Below, piece after piece: positions 9,306 through 17,607 of a stretch of DNA of 64,000 bases. Numbering within the stretch: position 1 is the first letter of the stretch; every line of letters begins with the position of its first letter. A model generated the notes under the pieces. The model was not told the DNA's origin. It saw only the letters and a program-made list of their open reading frames with translations, and ran no database searches. Position numbers and translations under genes: made by a program. This DNA comes from Leeuwenhoekiella sp. MAR_2009_132 (GTDB lineage Bacteria; Bacteroidota; Bacteroidia; Flavobacteriales; Flavobacteriaceae): positions 1,674,001 to 1,738,000 of the forward strand of contig NZ_JHZY01000002.1 in the NCBI RefSeq assembly GCF_000687915.1, given 5' to 3'.

Positions 9306-10439
9306 TTATAATTTTTCTAATTCTATTTTTAGTGCATCAAAAAACTGATCAATATGCTCATTCTGCACGGTAAGTGGCGGAAGTATACGTATCAGATTTT
9401 TATTTTTTGCGCTTCCTGTAAAAATATGCTGATCGTAAATAAGCTTTTTACGCAACGCTGCGGTGTCAAATTCAAACTCAAGACCTAGCATTAAACCGCG
9501 GCCTTTCACTCCTTTTATCTGCGGAATATCTAAGGTTTTTGCCTTAAAGTGATCAGAAACACGCAGAGCATGTTCCATAAGTTTTTCTTCTTCTAAAACA
9601 TCGAGTACGGTTAAAGCTGCGACACAAGACAGATGATTGCCTCCAAAGGTGGTTCCCAGCATCCCGTATTCTGCTTTAATCGTAGGATGAATTAAAATAC
9701 CTCCTACCGGGAAGCCATTACCCATACCTTTTGCCATTGAAATCACCTCTGGCTCCACATCGTATTCCTGAAATGCAAAGAATCTTCCGGTACGTCCAAA
9801 ACCGGCCTGTACTTCATCTGCAATTAAGATCGTCCCGGTCTGCTTACAAAGCTTATCAACGCCTTCATAAAATTCTTTAGTGCTGATGTCTAAACCACCT
9901 ACGCCCTGAATAAATTCTACAATCACGGCACAAACATCGCCCTTAGCTAATATTCCAGCTAGAGCGTCAAGATCTCCCAAAGGTAAAAATTCTACCTCCT
10001 GTTGTGCATTTATAGGAGCAACAATTTTAGGGTTATCGGTCGCTGCAACAGCCGCAGATGTTCTTCCGTGGAAACTGTTGTTAAACGCAACAATCTTTTT
10101 TCTGCCGGTTACAAATGATGCCATTTTAAGTGCATTCTCATTAGCTTCTGCACCACTGCTGCACATAAACAGCTGGTAACCGGGACAATTAGCTTGAATA
10201 GGTAAACGTTCTCCTAAAGCCTCTTGCAACGGGTTGTGCACCGCATTGCTGTAAAAGCCTATATCCCCCAGTTGTTTAGTTAAATTGTCAACATATTTAG
10301 GATGCGAGTGTCCTATAGAAATCACAGCATGACCGCCATATAAATCAAGATATTTTGTAGGTTTTGCATCATAAACCCACACATCCTGAGCCTTTATAGG
10401 CGTTACATCATATAAGGGGTAAACATCAAATAAACTCAT
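9306..10439 (-). CDS. argD: N-acylornithine aminotransferase
   Basis: Pyridoxal-phosphate aminotransferase, 377 residues, converting N-acylglutamate semialdehyde to N-acylornithine with glutamate as donor. The class-III signature LIADEVQAGFGRTG is followed by the PLP lysine in SMAKGMGNGFPVGG (about residues 236-249). It sits between proC and argF'; the proC stop overlaps nothing downstream, but argD ATG overlaps the proC stop by one base (10439), while 55 bases separate argD from argF'. The enzyme also resembles ornithine and succinylornithine aminotransferases; the operon context supports the biosynthetic role. Confidence 0.93.
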   Translation of the reverse strand: MSLFDVYPLYDVTPIKAQDVWVYDAKPTKYLDLYGGHAVISIGHSHPKYVDNLTKQLGDIGFYSNAVHNPLQEALGERLPIQANCPGYQLFMCSSGAEANENALKMASFVTGRKKIVAFNNSFHGRTSAAVAATDNPKIVAPINAQQEVEFLPLGDLDALAGILAKGDVCAVIVEFIQGVGGLDISTKEFYEGVDKLCKQTGTILIADEVQAGFGRTGRFFAFQEYDVEPEVISMAKGMGNGFPVGGILIHPTIKAEYGMLGTTFGGNHLSCVAALTVLDVLEEEKLMEHALRVSDHFKAKTLDIPQIKGVKGRGLMLGLEFEFDTAALRKKLIYDQHIFTGSAKNKNLIRILPPLTVQNEHIDQFFDALKIELEKL

Positions 10440-11239
10440 TATTTCTGATCGGTTTTAATCACATTAATTTTATTAAAAGAAGCTACCATTCCCTGTATTA
10501 AAGACGAACTCAAACCTTTATGTTCCATCTCGTTTAGTCCTTCTATGGTACAGCCTTTTGGGGTAGTCACCCGGTCTATTTCTTCCTCAGGATGATTTCC
10601 CGATTCAATAAGCAGTTTTGAAGCTCCATTACACGTATGCATTGCAAGCTCTTGCGCTTCTTTTGCATCAAAACCTAATTGAATAGCTGCTTGCGTAGTT
10701 GCCCGTATTAAACGCATCCAGAATGCTATACCACTTGCACAAACCACTGTCGCCGCCTGCATTTGACTCTCAGGAATTACAAGACTATTTCCTAATCGAT
10801 TAAAAATCGCTTCAGCAATTTTTATGCGCTTCATCCCTTTTTCATTACTGGCTAAACACGTCATAGAAGCACCTACAGCTATAGCAGTATTAGGCATTGC
10901 TCGTATGATAAATTGATCTGTACCTACAATCGCTTCAATCTGTGAAATTTGATATCCTGTAATTGTAGAAATCAATACATGCTTATCGGTAAGTTCTCCT
11001 TTAATATCGTTTAAAATAGCACTCAATTGAGCCGGCTGAACTGCAAATATGATAATATCAGATTTCTGTACAGCTTCAATATTATTTGAAGTTACATACA
11101 CATTCTTATATTCTGCATATGATTCTATCCCAACCGGATTCCGGCGGGTCATGTATAACGAGGTAATGGCGTTATTTGTAATAAGACCTTTAGCTATAGC
11201 CAGCCCAAGGTTTCCGGTTCCTATAATTGCTATTTTCAT
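10439..11239 (-). CDS. proC: Pyrroline-5-carboxylate reductase
   Basis: Last step of proline synthesis (P5C to proline with NAD(P)H). The Rossmann motif IGTGNLGLAIAKGL begins at residue 4 when translation starts at the ATG at 11239, and the C-terminal signature region TPKGCTIEGLNEME is intact. A longer frame exists (start 11254) but its first five codons lie within a dispersed repeat, so 11239 is preferred; 266 residues matches the family. It lies inside the arginine operon between argC and argD, placing proline and arginine synthesis from glutamate under the same control. The purine run GGTGAGG just before the start comes from the repeat. Confidence 0.92.
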   Translation of the reverse strand: MKIAIIGTGNLGLAIAKGLITNNAITSLYMTRRNPVGIESYAEYKNVYVTSNNIEAVQKSDIIIFAVQPAQLSAILNDIKGELTDKHVLISTITGYQISQIEAIVGTDQFIIRAMPNTAIAVGASMTCLASNEKGMKRIKIAEAIFNRLGNSLVIPESQMQAATVVCASGIAFWMRLIRATTQAAIQLGFDAKEAQELAMHTCNGASKLLIESGNHPEEEIDRVTTPKGCTIEGLNEMEHKGLSSSLIQGMVASFNKINVIKTDQK

Positions 11240-11375
11240 AATCCTCACCCCCAACCCCTCTCCAAAAGAGAGGGGAGTTGGATTTATTTTTTTATTATTT
11301 TTTTCATTTCCGCAAAGGCGGAAATATATTCTGTGCTCGCATCGCCAAGCCTATTTCGGCAAGAGAGAGGTTCTA
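11240..11375. repeat. Intergenic repeat cluster between argC and proC
   Basis: 136 noncoding bases with at least two strong hairpins: CCCCTCTC-caaaa-GAGAGGGG (about 11255-11275) and ATTTCCGC-AAAG-GCGGAAAT (11306-11325). The C-rich end resembles the block before argH at 6325-6345. In both cases the G-rich strand ends directly at a start codon of an arginine operon gene. The long T-rich stretch 11282-11305 lies between them. Likely a small mobile-type or extragenic repeat; the boundaries are approximate. Confidence 0.65.
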
Positions 11376-12353
11376 TTAGAAATAACTACCTTTTAAATTA
11401 AGACCTTCAGTTTGCGGAAGTCCAAAAATAAGATTCATATTTTCTACTGCCTGCCCTGAAGCTCCTTTTAAAAGATTGTCTATACAGCTCGTAATTAGCA
11501 ATTGATTTCCCTGTTTGTGTAGATGAATCAGACATTTATTTGTGTTCACCACCTGTTTCATATGCACATCTGCATCAGAAATAAATGTGAAAGGTGTATC
11601 AGCATAATAATCTTGATACACTTTTTTAATCCCATCTAAATCACCATCAAATCTAGTATATGCAGTAGCAAAAATTCCTCTTGAAAAATTACCTCGGTTG
11701 GGCAAAAAGAAAATCTCATTATCAAAATTAGATTGTAACTGTGATACCGTCTGATTAATTTCACCCATATGTTGATGGGTAAAAGGCTTATAGTATGAGA
11801 AGTTATTATCTCTCCACGTGTAATGTGTAGTTGCAGAAAGTGAGGTCCCTGCGCCAGTTGCTCCCGTTACCGCGTTAACATGAATATCTGCTGTAATCTT
11901 TTTGGAATCAGCGAGCGGTAATAAGGCCAATTGAATTGCTGTTGCAAAGCAACCCGGATTTGCAATAGATCCTGCTTGTTTAATACTGTCTCTATTTAAT
12001 TCTGTTAAGCCGTATATAAATTCGCGACCTTGAAATTCTGCATCTGGTTTTAGGCGAAAATCATTACTTAGGTCTATTATAATAGTACGCTCTTCAAACA
12101 CATGCGCATCTAAAAATGCCTTTGAATTACCGTGACCCAAACACAGAAAAACCACATCAACCGAAAAATCAACTGCATCAGCAAATCGCAGTGCTGTGCT
12201 GCCTAATAAATCCTGATGCACATCGCTAAGGAGATTACCTGCGTTTGAGGTGCTGTAAACAAAACTCAGTTCAACTTGTGAGTGATTTAGCAAAATACGC
12301 AGCAGTTCGCCTGCCGTATATCCTGCTCCACCTACGATTCCTGCTTTGATCAT
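11376..12353 (-). CDS. argC: N-acyl-gamma-glutamyl-phosphate reductase
   Basis: Third step of the pathway: NADPH-dependent reduction of N-acylglutamyl phosphate to the semialdehyde. The 325-residue protein has the nucleotide-binding GIVGGAGYTAGELLRILL at the N-terminus and the catalytic cysteine in SIANPGCFATAIQLALLPL (Cys near residue 135). The reading frame starts inside the argG stop region (4-base ATGA overlap), pointing to translational coupling with argG. Confidence 0.95.
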   Translation of the reverse strand: MIKAGIVGGAGYTAGELLRILLNHSQVELSFVYSTSNAGNLLSDVHQDLLGSTALRFADAVDFSVDVVFLCLGHGNSKAFLDAHVFEERTIIIDLSNDFRLKPDAEFQGREFIYGLTELNRDSIKQAGSIANPGCFATAIQLALLPLADSKKITADIHVNAVTGATGAGTSLSATTHYTWRDNNFSYYKPFTHQHMGEINQTVSQLQSNFDNEIFFLPNRGNFSRGIFATAYTRFDGDLDGIKKVYQDYYADTPFTFISDADVHMKQVVNTNKCLIHLHKQGNQLLITSCIDNLLKGASGQAVENMNLIFGLPQTEGLNLKGSYF

Positions 12354-13537
12354 GAGTTTCCGTTTACGTGATTGTAAATCTTGTTTTGGTTACCTGTAAT
12401 TTTTATAAAACCTTTAGCGTCATCAGCAGTCCATCCTTTATTCATTTCGCCATAAGCTCCAAAAGATGCATTCATCAAATCGTGATCAGACTTAATACCT
12501 TCTAGCGTAAAACGATATGGATGTAAGGTTACATAAACTTCACCACTAACATTTTTTTGACTGTCTTCTAAAAACGCTTCTATATTACGCATCGCCGGGT
12601 CCAGGTATTGACCTTCATGCAAATGCATACCATAAAAGTTAGCCAGATAATCTTTGTGCTGCATTTGCCATTTTGTTAGCGTATGCTTTTCTAATAAGTG
12701 GTGTGCTTTTATAATAATTACCGGTGCTGCGGCTTCAAAACCTACTCGACCTTTAATCCCTATAATAGTATCTCCCACGTGAATATCACGACCTATACCA
12801 AAGGTTGCTGCCAGCTTTTGCAGTTTTTCTATATTCTCTACTGCTCCTGCAGACTTACCATTTACAGCGGTTAATTCTCCTTTGGTAAAGGTTAAGGTTA
12901 CCTGCTCTGCTTCTGTTTTTTCTACCTGTGACGGGAATGCAGATTCCGGAAGTCCCTGATGTGAGGTTAGGGTTTCGCTTCCTCCTACACTGGTCCCCCA
13001 AAGACCACGGTTTACTGAATATTTAGCCTTTTCCCAGGCCATTTCAATACCATGACTTTTTAAGTAATCTATCTCTGCCTGTCTAGAAAGTTGCAGGTCT
13101 CGTATAGGCGTTATGATCTCAATTTCTGGAGCTAATGTTTGAAAAATCATATCAAAACGCACCTGATCATTACCGGCACCGGTACTCCCGTGAGCAACAT
13201 ATTGGGCATCTATAGATTTGGCATAATTGATAATTTCAACTGCCTGAATAATACGTTCAGCACTTACCGAAAGAGGATAGGTATTATTTTTTAAAACATT
13301 ACCATAGATAAGATTTTTAACTACTTTATCGTAAAAACGATCTACAGCCTGAATATTCTTATAGGATTTAGCTCCTATTTTTAGAGCTTTAGATTCAATT
13401 TCATCTATTCCTTCCTGGCTAAAACCACCGGTATTTATACTTACCGCGTGAACTTCAAAGCCTTTTTCTTCAGAAAGGTATTTTGCGCAATAACTGGTGT
13501 CGAGACCACCACTGTAGGCGAGAACTAATTTTTTCAT
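12350..13537 (-). CDS. argG: Argininosuccinate synthase
   Basis: Ligates citrulline and aspartate with ATP to argininosuccinate. The N-terminal PP-loop LAYSGGLDTSYCAKYL (residues 4-19) and the substrate-binding region HGSTGAGNDQVRF are intact; 395 residues is normal. It is the second gene of the operon, 44 bases after the GNAT gene, and its 3' end overlaps argC by four bases. Because it uses free citrulline, the deacylase downstream must act before this step. Confidence 0.96.
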   Translation of the reverse strand: MKKLVLAYSGGLDTSYCAKYLSEEKGFEVHAVSINTGGFSQEGIDEIESKALKIGAKSYKNIQAVDRFYDKVVKNLIYGNVLKNNTYPLSVSAERIIQAVEIINYAKSIDAQYVAHGSTGAGNDQVRFDMIFQTLAPEIEIITPIRDLQLSRQAEIDYLKSHGIEMAWEKAKYSVNRGLWGTSVGGSETLTSHQGLPESAFPSQVEKTEAEQVTLTFTKGELTAVNGKSAGAVENIEKLQKLAATFGIGRDIHVGDTIIGIKGRVGFEAAAPVIIIKAHHLLEKHTLTKWQMQHKDYLANFYGMHLHEGQYLDPAMRNIEAFLEDSQKNVSGEVYVTLHPYRFTLEGIKSDHDLMNASFGAYGEMNKGWTADDAKGFIKITGNQNKIYNHVNGNS

Positions 13538-13581
13538 GCTATTCTGTTTTGTCTTAGATGCTACTGAAGCATTCTAAGCAT

Positions 13582-14226
13582 TTAATCTTGTTTTTTTTTA
13601 TCTTTCTTGAGAAACAAATGTTCTTTAATACTTTTTAAACGTGTAAAAGCCTTAGGATTCATTTCTTTCTTTACTTCGGTTTCTGCCGCCTTCTTTTTTT
13701 CCTCTTTTACAGGATCGTACAACATCCCTGTACATAAGCACATTTTTTGCTCAGTACGCTGCAGAATATCATAATTGCGACATGTTTGACACCCTTTCCA
13801 GAACGTAGGATCATCTGTAAGTTCAGAGAATGTAACTGGTCTGTATCCTAAATCTGAATTGATTTTCATCACAGCAAGACCTGTAGTAATACCAAAAACT
13901 TTAGCATCAGGATATTTAAATCGGGAATGCTTAAAAATGGCTTCTTTAATTTGTCTGGCAAGACCGCTGCCTCTGTAATCAGGGTGTACGATAAGACCGC
14001 TATTGGCAACAAATTTACCGTGACCCCAGGCTTCTATATAACAGAAACCTGCAAATTTCTCACCATCAAGTGCAATAACGGCATTTCCGTTTTCCATCTT
14101 AGTGATTACATACTCAGGTGTACGTTTTGCAATACCGGTACCGCGAACTTTTGCTGATTCTGCGATAGTATCGCATATGTATTGTGCATATCCCGCATGG
14201 GATTTATTTGCAATAATAATTTCCAT
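13582..14226 (-). CDS. GNAT acyltransferase heading the arg operon, candidate glutamate N-acyltransferase
   Basis: A 214-residue protein with a GNAT fold in its first ~150 residues: the acyl-CoA pyrophosphate loop reads VHPDYRGSGLARQIKEA (about 78-94). It is followed by a cysteine-rich segment, CQTC then 13 residues and CLC (about 145-164), which could hold a zinc ion, and a Lys/Glu-rich charged tail. As first gene of an arginine operon that otherwise lacks argA and argJ, it is the best candidate for the missing first step, acylation of glutamate by acetyl-CoA or succinyl-CoA. That role is inference from position and pathway logic; it is not similar to ArgA, which is a kinase-GNAT fusion. Starts 89 bases after the end of the predicted arginine leader peptide. 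Confidence 0.8.
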   Translation of the reverse strand: MEIIIANKSHAGYAQYICDTIAESAKVRGTGIAKRTPEYVITKMENGNAVIALDGEKFAGFCYIEAWGHGKFVANSGLIVHPDYRGSGLARQIKEAIFKHSRFKYPDAKVFGITTGLAVMKINSDLGYRPVTFSELTDDPTFWKGCQTCRNYDILQRTEQKMCLCTGMLYDPVKEEKKKAAETEVKKEMNPKAFTRLKSIKEHLFLKKDKKKQD

Positions 14227-14315
14227 ATTCTTTTGAATTGGAAGTTAGAAAAAAAGTGAAATTGAAATTGAAGACGGAACCGGACTCACCTAAGTTCCCA
14301 AGAAAACTACACCCA

Positions 14316-14450
14316 CTAGGGGCGGCGACGCTCATAACGGCGTACAGGAATGGTAACCAACGTAGTGTGGGTTTCAACCGGGTATAATGATAAAAGCACA
14401 GTTTTTACTGCTTGCTTTACTTCATTTATATGTTGATGTATTCCTTTCAT
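14316..14450 (-). CDS. Predicted arginine leader peptide (44 residues)
   Basis: A 44-codon frame, ATG at 14450, TAG at 14316-14318, upstream of the first arg gene on the same strand. It begins MKGIHQHINEVKQAV and ends VRRYERRRP, so five of the last eight residues are Arg (codons CGC CGT ... CGT CGC CGC). Such clustering next to the stop is the hallmark of ribosome-mediated attenuators. ACCCAC (14367-14372 on the minus strand) is complementary to GTGGGT just after the stop (14311-14316), a possible switch helix; GGAAC/GTTCC arms about 20-40 bases further could form a second hairpin. I do not see a canonical U-tract terminator directly after these arms (a T7 run lies about 20 bases later), so the mechanism might be translational rather than transcriptional. 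A TACTTTAG hexamer-like -7 box ends 8 bases before the ATG. Confidence 0.7.
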   Translation of the reverse strand: MKGIHQHINEVKQAVKTVLLSLYPVETHTTLVTIPVRRYERRRP

Positions 14451-14470
14451 TTGTTATGCTAAAGTACAAA

Positions 14471-14521
14471 GTAGATTTAAATGACAGACCATTTTACCTG
14501 GTAAATGTCAAATAAATCTAC
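14471..14521. promoter_or_regulatory. 51-bp nested dyad in the arg operon promoter region, candidate operator
   Basis: Three nested pairs of perfect arms share one centre near 14497: GTAGATTT/AAATCTAC outermost (14471-14478 / 14514-14521), TGACA/TGTCA in the middle, TTTACC/GGTAAA innermost around a single T. It lies 21 bases upstream of the leader peptide start, so it covers the expected -33 region of the promoter. This suits an operator for an arginine regulator, and would give the operon both DNA-level and leader-level control. An RNA hairpin ending the upstream ALDH transcript is the alternative, but no T run follows on the minus strand. Confidence 0.55.
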
Positions 14522-14602
14522 TTTTTTATGATTTCTTCAAGTTTCAGGTAAAAAATAAATTTTCACTGCTGTATTTTTAACTAAACTACCCTTTATTAGC
14601 TA

Positions 14603-16198
14603 TTATAACAAGTAATCGGTACTTACAAAATTAGATTTCTTAGTATCTAATAACTCATTTAAGATTGCGTTATTGTAGTCATTATCTTTTGAAGCTACAA
14701 ATGTACGTATTGAAAAGGAGCGCAATGCATCATGAACACTTAACGTACCTACCGCAGAATCTTTTCTACCCGTAAAAGGATATACATCTGGACCTCGCTG
14801 ACATGAGCTATTTAAATTAACACGACACACTAAATTTACTAGAGTATCTATCAAGGGTGCCAAGGCTTTTACATCTTTACCAAACAAACTTACCTGCTGC
14901 CCATAATTTGATTCTGCCATATCATCAAGAGGTTCGTCTATATGCTTAAAGGTAAGCACAGGAACTACAGGACCAAATTGCTCCTCTTTATATACCTGCA
15001 TTTCTTTAGTTACCGGAAACAAAACTGCAGGCCAAATGAAATTCTCAGAATGATCGCCACCTTTTTCATTTAAGATAGAAGCGCCTTTAGCTATAGCATC
15101 ATCTATTAATTCTTGAATATATGCCGGTTTAGAAGGTTCTGGTAAGGGTGTTAATTTCACACCATCTTCCCAGGGTAAGCCAAACTTTAACGCATCTACA
15201 GCCTCTGCATACTTACGATTAAACGTCTCTGCAATATTTTCGTGAACATAAATAACTTTTAATGCCGTACAACGTTGCCCGTTAAAAGATAATGTACCCG
15301 CAATACACTCTGCTACTGCCAGATCTAAATCTGCATCTGGTAATACAATAGCCGGGTTTTTAGCTTCAAGACCTAAAACCAGTCTCAAACGGTTTTGCTT
15401 GGGATGTAACTTTTGCAAAGCATTTGCAGAAGAACTGTGGCCTATAAGTGCCAGCACATCTATTTTTCCGGTTTCCATTGCTGGAGAGGCAATCTCTCTA
15501 CCTCTACCAAAAACTACATTTACAACACCGGCTGGAAAACTTTCCTGAAATGCTTCTAGTAACGGAGCTATTAATAAAACACCGTGTTTAGCAGGTTTAA
15601 AAACTGCTGTATTCCCCATAATTAAAGCGGGAATTAGCAAACAAAAAGTTTCGTTTAGCGGATAGTTATAAGGGCCCAGACACAATACAACTCCCAATGG
15701 ACCACGACGTATATGAGCGTGAATACCATCGTGCTTATAGAATTTTGCACTATCGCGATCCATATCTTTATAATCTGCGATGGTATCATTTATATACTCA
15801 ACAGTACGATCAAATTCTTTCTGGCTGTCTGGATAATTTTTACAAATCTCCCACATCAAAAGTTTAACAATAAGCTCGCGCTTAGTTTTCATTTTTTCTA
15901 CGAAAGTTTCCATACACTTAATACGGTCTGCAACTTTCATTGTAGGCCACAACCCCTGTCCTCTATCATAGGCTTTATGAGCCGCATCAACTGCCAGTAG
16001 TGCTTCAGTTTTACCCAGATTAGGTGTAGATCCCAGTCGGGTGGGCTTTCGTTCTCCTCCAGTTTCGGTATGAATGCTTGAGAACACATCGGCAGTTTTA
16101 CCTTCCCAATTTAAAAGCTTTCCGTCTATTAAATAGGTTTTCTGCTCTATGGGTGCTACTTTAAATTGTTCTGGTATTTCTGTAGTAAGTTGTTTCAT
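14603..16198 (-). CDS. gapN: NADP-dependent glyceraldehyde-3-phosphate dehydrogenase (ALDH superfamily, GapN-like)
   Basis: Irreversible oxidation of glyceraldehyde 3-phosphate to 3-phosphoglycerate with NADP+, producing NADPH without ATP. The catalytic Cys is in [10 protein letters not shown], the general base Glu in [10 protein letters not shown], and GPYNYPLNE plus [18 protein letters not shown] match the non-phosphorylating GAPDH branch of the ALDH family. I chose the ATG at 16198 (531 residues) because family members begin shortly before the IPEQF segment; an in-frame ATG at 16240 would add 14 residues. It is the last gene of the ilv cluster, 54 bases after ilvA, so it may be co-expressed and supply NADPH for ilvC. 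A general aldehyde dehydrogenase is the alternative. Confidence 0.85.
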   Translation of the reverse strand: MKQLTTEIPEQFKVAPIEQKTYLIDGKLLNWEGKTADVFSSIHTETGGERKPTRLGSTPNLGKTEALLAVDAAHKAYDRGQGLWPTMKVADRIKCMETFVEKMKTKRELIVKLLMWEICKNYPDSQKEFDRTVEYINDTIADYKDMDRDSAKFYKHDGIHAHIRRGPLGVVLCLGPYNYPLNETFCLLIPALIMGNTAVFKPAKHGVLLIAPLLEAFQESFPAGVVNVVFGRGREIASPAMETGKIDVLALIGHSSSANALQKLHPKQNRLRLVLGLEAKNPAIVLPDADLDLAVAECIAGTLSFNGQRCTALKVIYVHENIAETFNRKYAEAVDALKFGLPWEDGVKLTPLPEPSKPAYIQELIDDAIAKGASILNEKGGDHSENFIWPAVLFPVTKEMQVYKEEQFGPVVPVLTFKHIDEPLDDMAESNYGQQVSLFGKDVKALAPLIDTLVNLVCRVNLNSSCQRGPDVYPFTGRKDSAVGTLSVHDALRSFSIRTFVASKDNDYNNAILNELLDTKKSNFVSTDYLL

Positions 16199-16252
16199 GG
16201 CTCGTTTTATGTATTCTGAATTGGTTTTAGCTGAATGCAAAAAATCGCATAA

Positions 16253-17518
16253 TCAAATAAGGAATTCAAATAAATCAGGTTTATCATTTAAATACTCTCC
16301 GAAGAACTTTCTGCTCTTCATACGAGCAATGAGTGGGTTTAAGCTCGCAGGATCTTTTATTTCGATACCTACCACTGCCGGCCCATCTTCCCGGCTGGTT
16401 TTTTTCTTATACTCAAAAAAGGTTATATCGTCGTCTGGCCCCAATATTTCATTTAAAAATTCACGCAAAGCACCTGCACGCTGCGGAAACCGAATTATGA
16501 AATAATGCTTTAATCCCCTGTAAAGCAAGGCGCGCTCTTTAATCTCGGCAGTTCTAGTAATATCGTTGTTGCTTCCGCTAACGATGCATACCACATTTTT
16601 ACCTTTAATCTCGTCTGCAAATTGATCGAGAACTGCGAGTGTAAGTGCACCTGCCGGCTCAACAACAATTGCATCTTTATTGTATAAATCTAAAATAGTT
16701 TGGCAAACCTTACCTTCAGGAACGGTTACCATTTGATGTAAATATTCTTTACAAATCGCAAAATTGCGATCACCTACGCGCTGTACCGCTGCACCGTCAA
16801 CAAACTTTTCGATTAAAGAAAGGGTCGTATTTTCCTGATTAAAAATAGAAGTTGTCATTGATGGTGCGCCTTCGGGCTCTACCCCAATCACTTTTGTATT
16901 TGGAGACAACAGGTGAAAAACAGTACTCAGACCTGAAGCTAAACCACCTCCACCTACCGGTACAAATACATAATCAATCTCTTCAGATGCTTGTTCTATT
17001 ATTTCTAATCCTACGGTAGCCTGCCCTTCTATGATTTTCTCATCATCAAAAGGATGAACAAATATTTTACCCAGCGCATCACAATCAATTTTTGCTGCTT
17101 TGTAGGCATCATCAAAGGTGTCACCGGTTAATACAATAGTCGCATAATCCCCACCAAACATTTTTACCTGTTCTGTTTTCTGATTAGGCGTAGGCGCAGG
17201 CATAAAAATGGTGCCGTTAATATTAAGTTTGGCACACGCATAAGCAACACCCTGAGCGTGATTACCTGCACTGGCACAAACAATACCTTTATCCCGATCT
17301 TCTTGAGATAACGAACTTATTTTATTGAATGCTCCTCTAATTTTATACGAGCGCACCTGCTGCAAATCTTCTCTTTTTAAAAGAATATTTGCACCTAAAC
17401 TACGTGAATAGCTTAAGCTAGGTAGCAAAGGAGTTAAGGCTGCAATGCCTTTTAAGGTATCTGCAGCCTTTTTTACATTTTCTAAATTTGGAAAATATGT
17501 GGTTTTTAAGTCGCTCAA
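16253..17518 (-). CDS. ilvA: Threonine dehydratase (biosynthetic)
   Basis: PLP enzyme deaminating threonine to 2-oxobutanoate, the entry to isoleucine. The PLP lysine is in RSYKIRGAFNKI (about residue 58) and the phosphate-binding loop is VPVGGGGLASGLS. At 421 residues it carries one C-terminal ACT-like regulatory domain (from about residue 330, HYFIIRFPQRAGALREFLNE) rather than the two of E. coli IlvA, the common short form. It follows ilvC by 89 bases and precedes the GapN-like gene, at the end of a complete isoleucine/valine set. Confidence 0.95.
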   Translation of the reverse strand: MSDLKTTYFPNLENVKKAADTLKGIAALTPLLPSLSYSRSLGANILLKREDLQQVRSYKIRGAFNKISSLSQEDRDKGIVCASAGNHAQGVAYACAKLNINGTIFMPAPTPNQKTEQVKMFGGDYATIVLTGDTFDDAYKAAKIDCDALGKIFVHPFDDEKIIEGQATVGLEIIEQASEEIDYVFVPVGGGGLASGLSTVFHLLSPNTKVIGVEPEGAPSMTTSIFNQENTTLSLIEKFVDGAAVQRVGDRNFAICKEYLHQMVTVPEGKVCQTILDLYNKDAIVVEPAGALTLAVLDQFADEIKGKNVVCIVSGSNNDITRTAEIKERALLYRGLKHYFIIRFPQRAGALREFLNEILGPDDDITFFEYKKKTSREDGPAVVGIEIKDPASLNPLIARMKSRKFFGEYLNDKPDLFEFLI

Positions 17519-17607
17519 AATTGGAACTATTTTGATTGACTAAACGTATTCACATACCCATTATGAGCGCAAATACGTTTAGTTTAAACAGTGAATTTGA
17601 AAAGTTA

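Noticed and set aside
11049..11396. Open frame of 115 codons on the plus strand over proC and the repeat
   Set aside because: It is antisense to proC and ends in repeat DNA; composition does not resemble a protein. Other long antisense frames (for example 7752-8066, 17932-18246, 28254-28646) were dismissed for the same reason.
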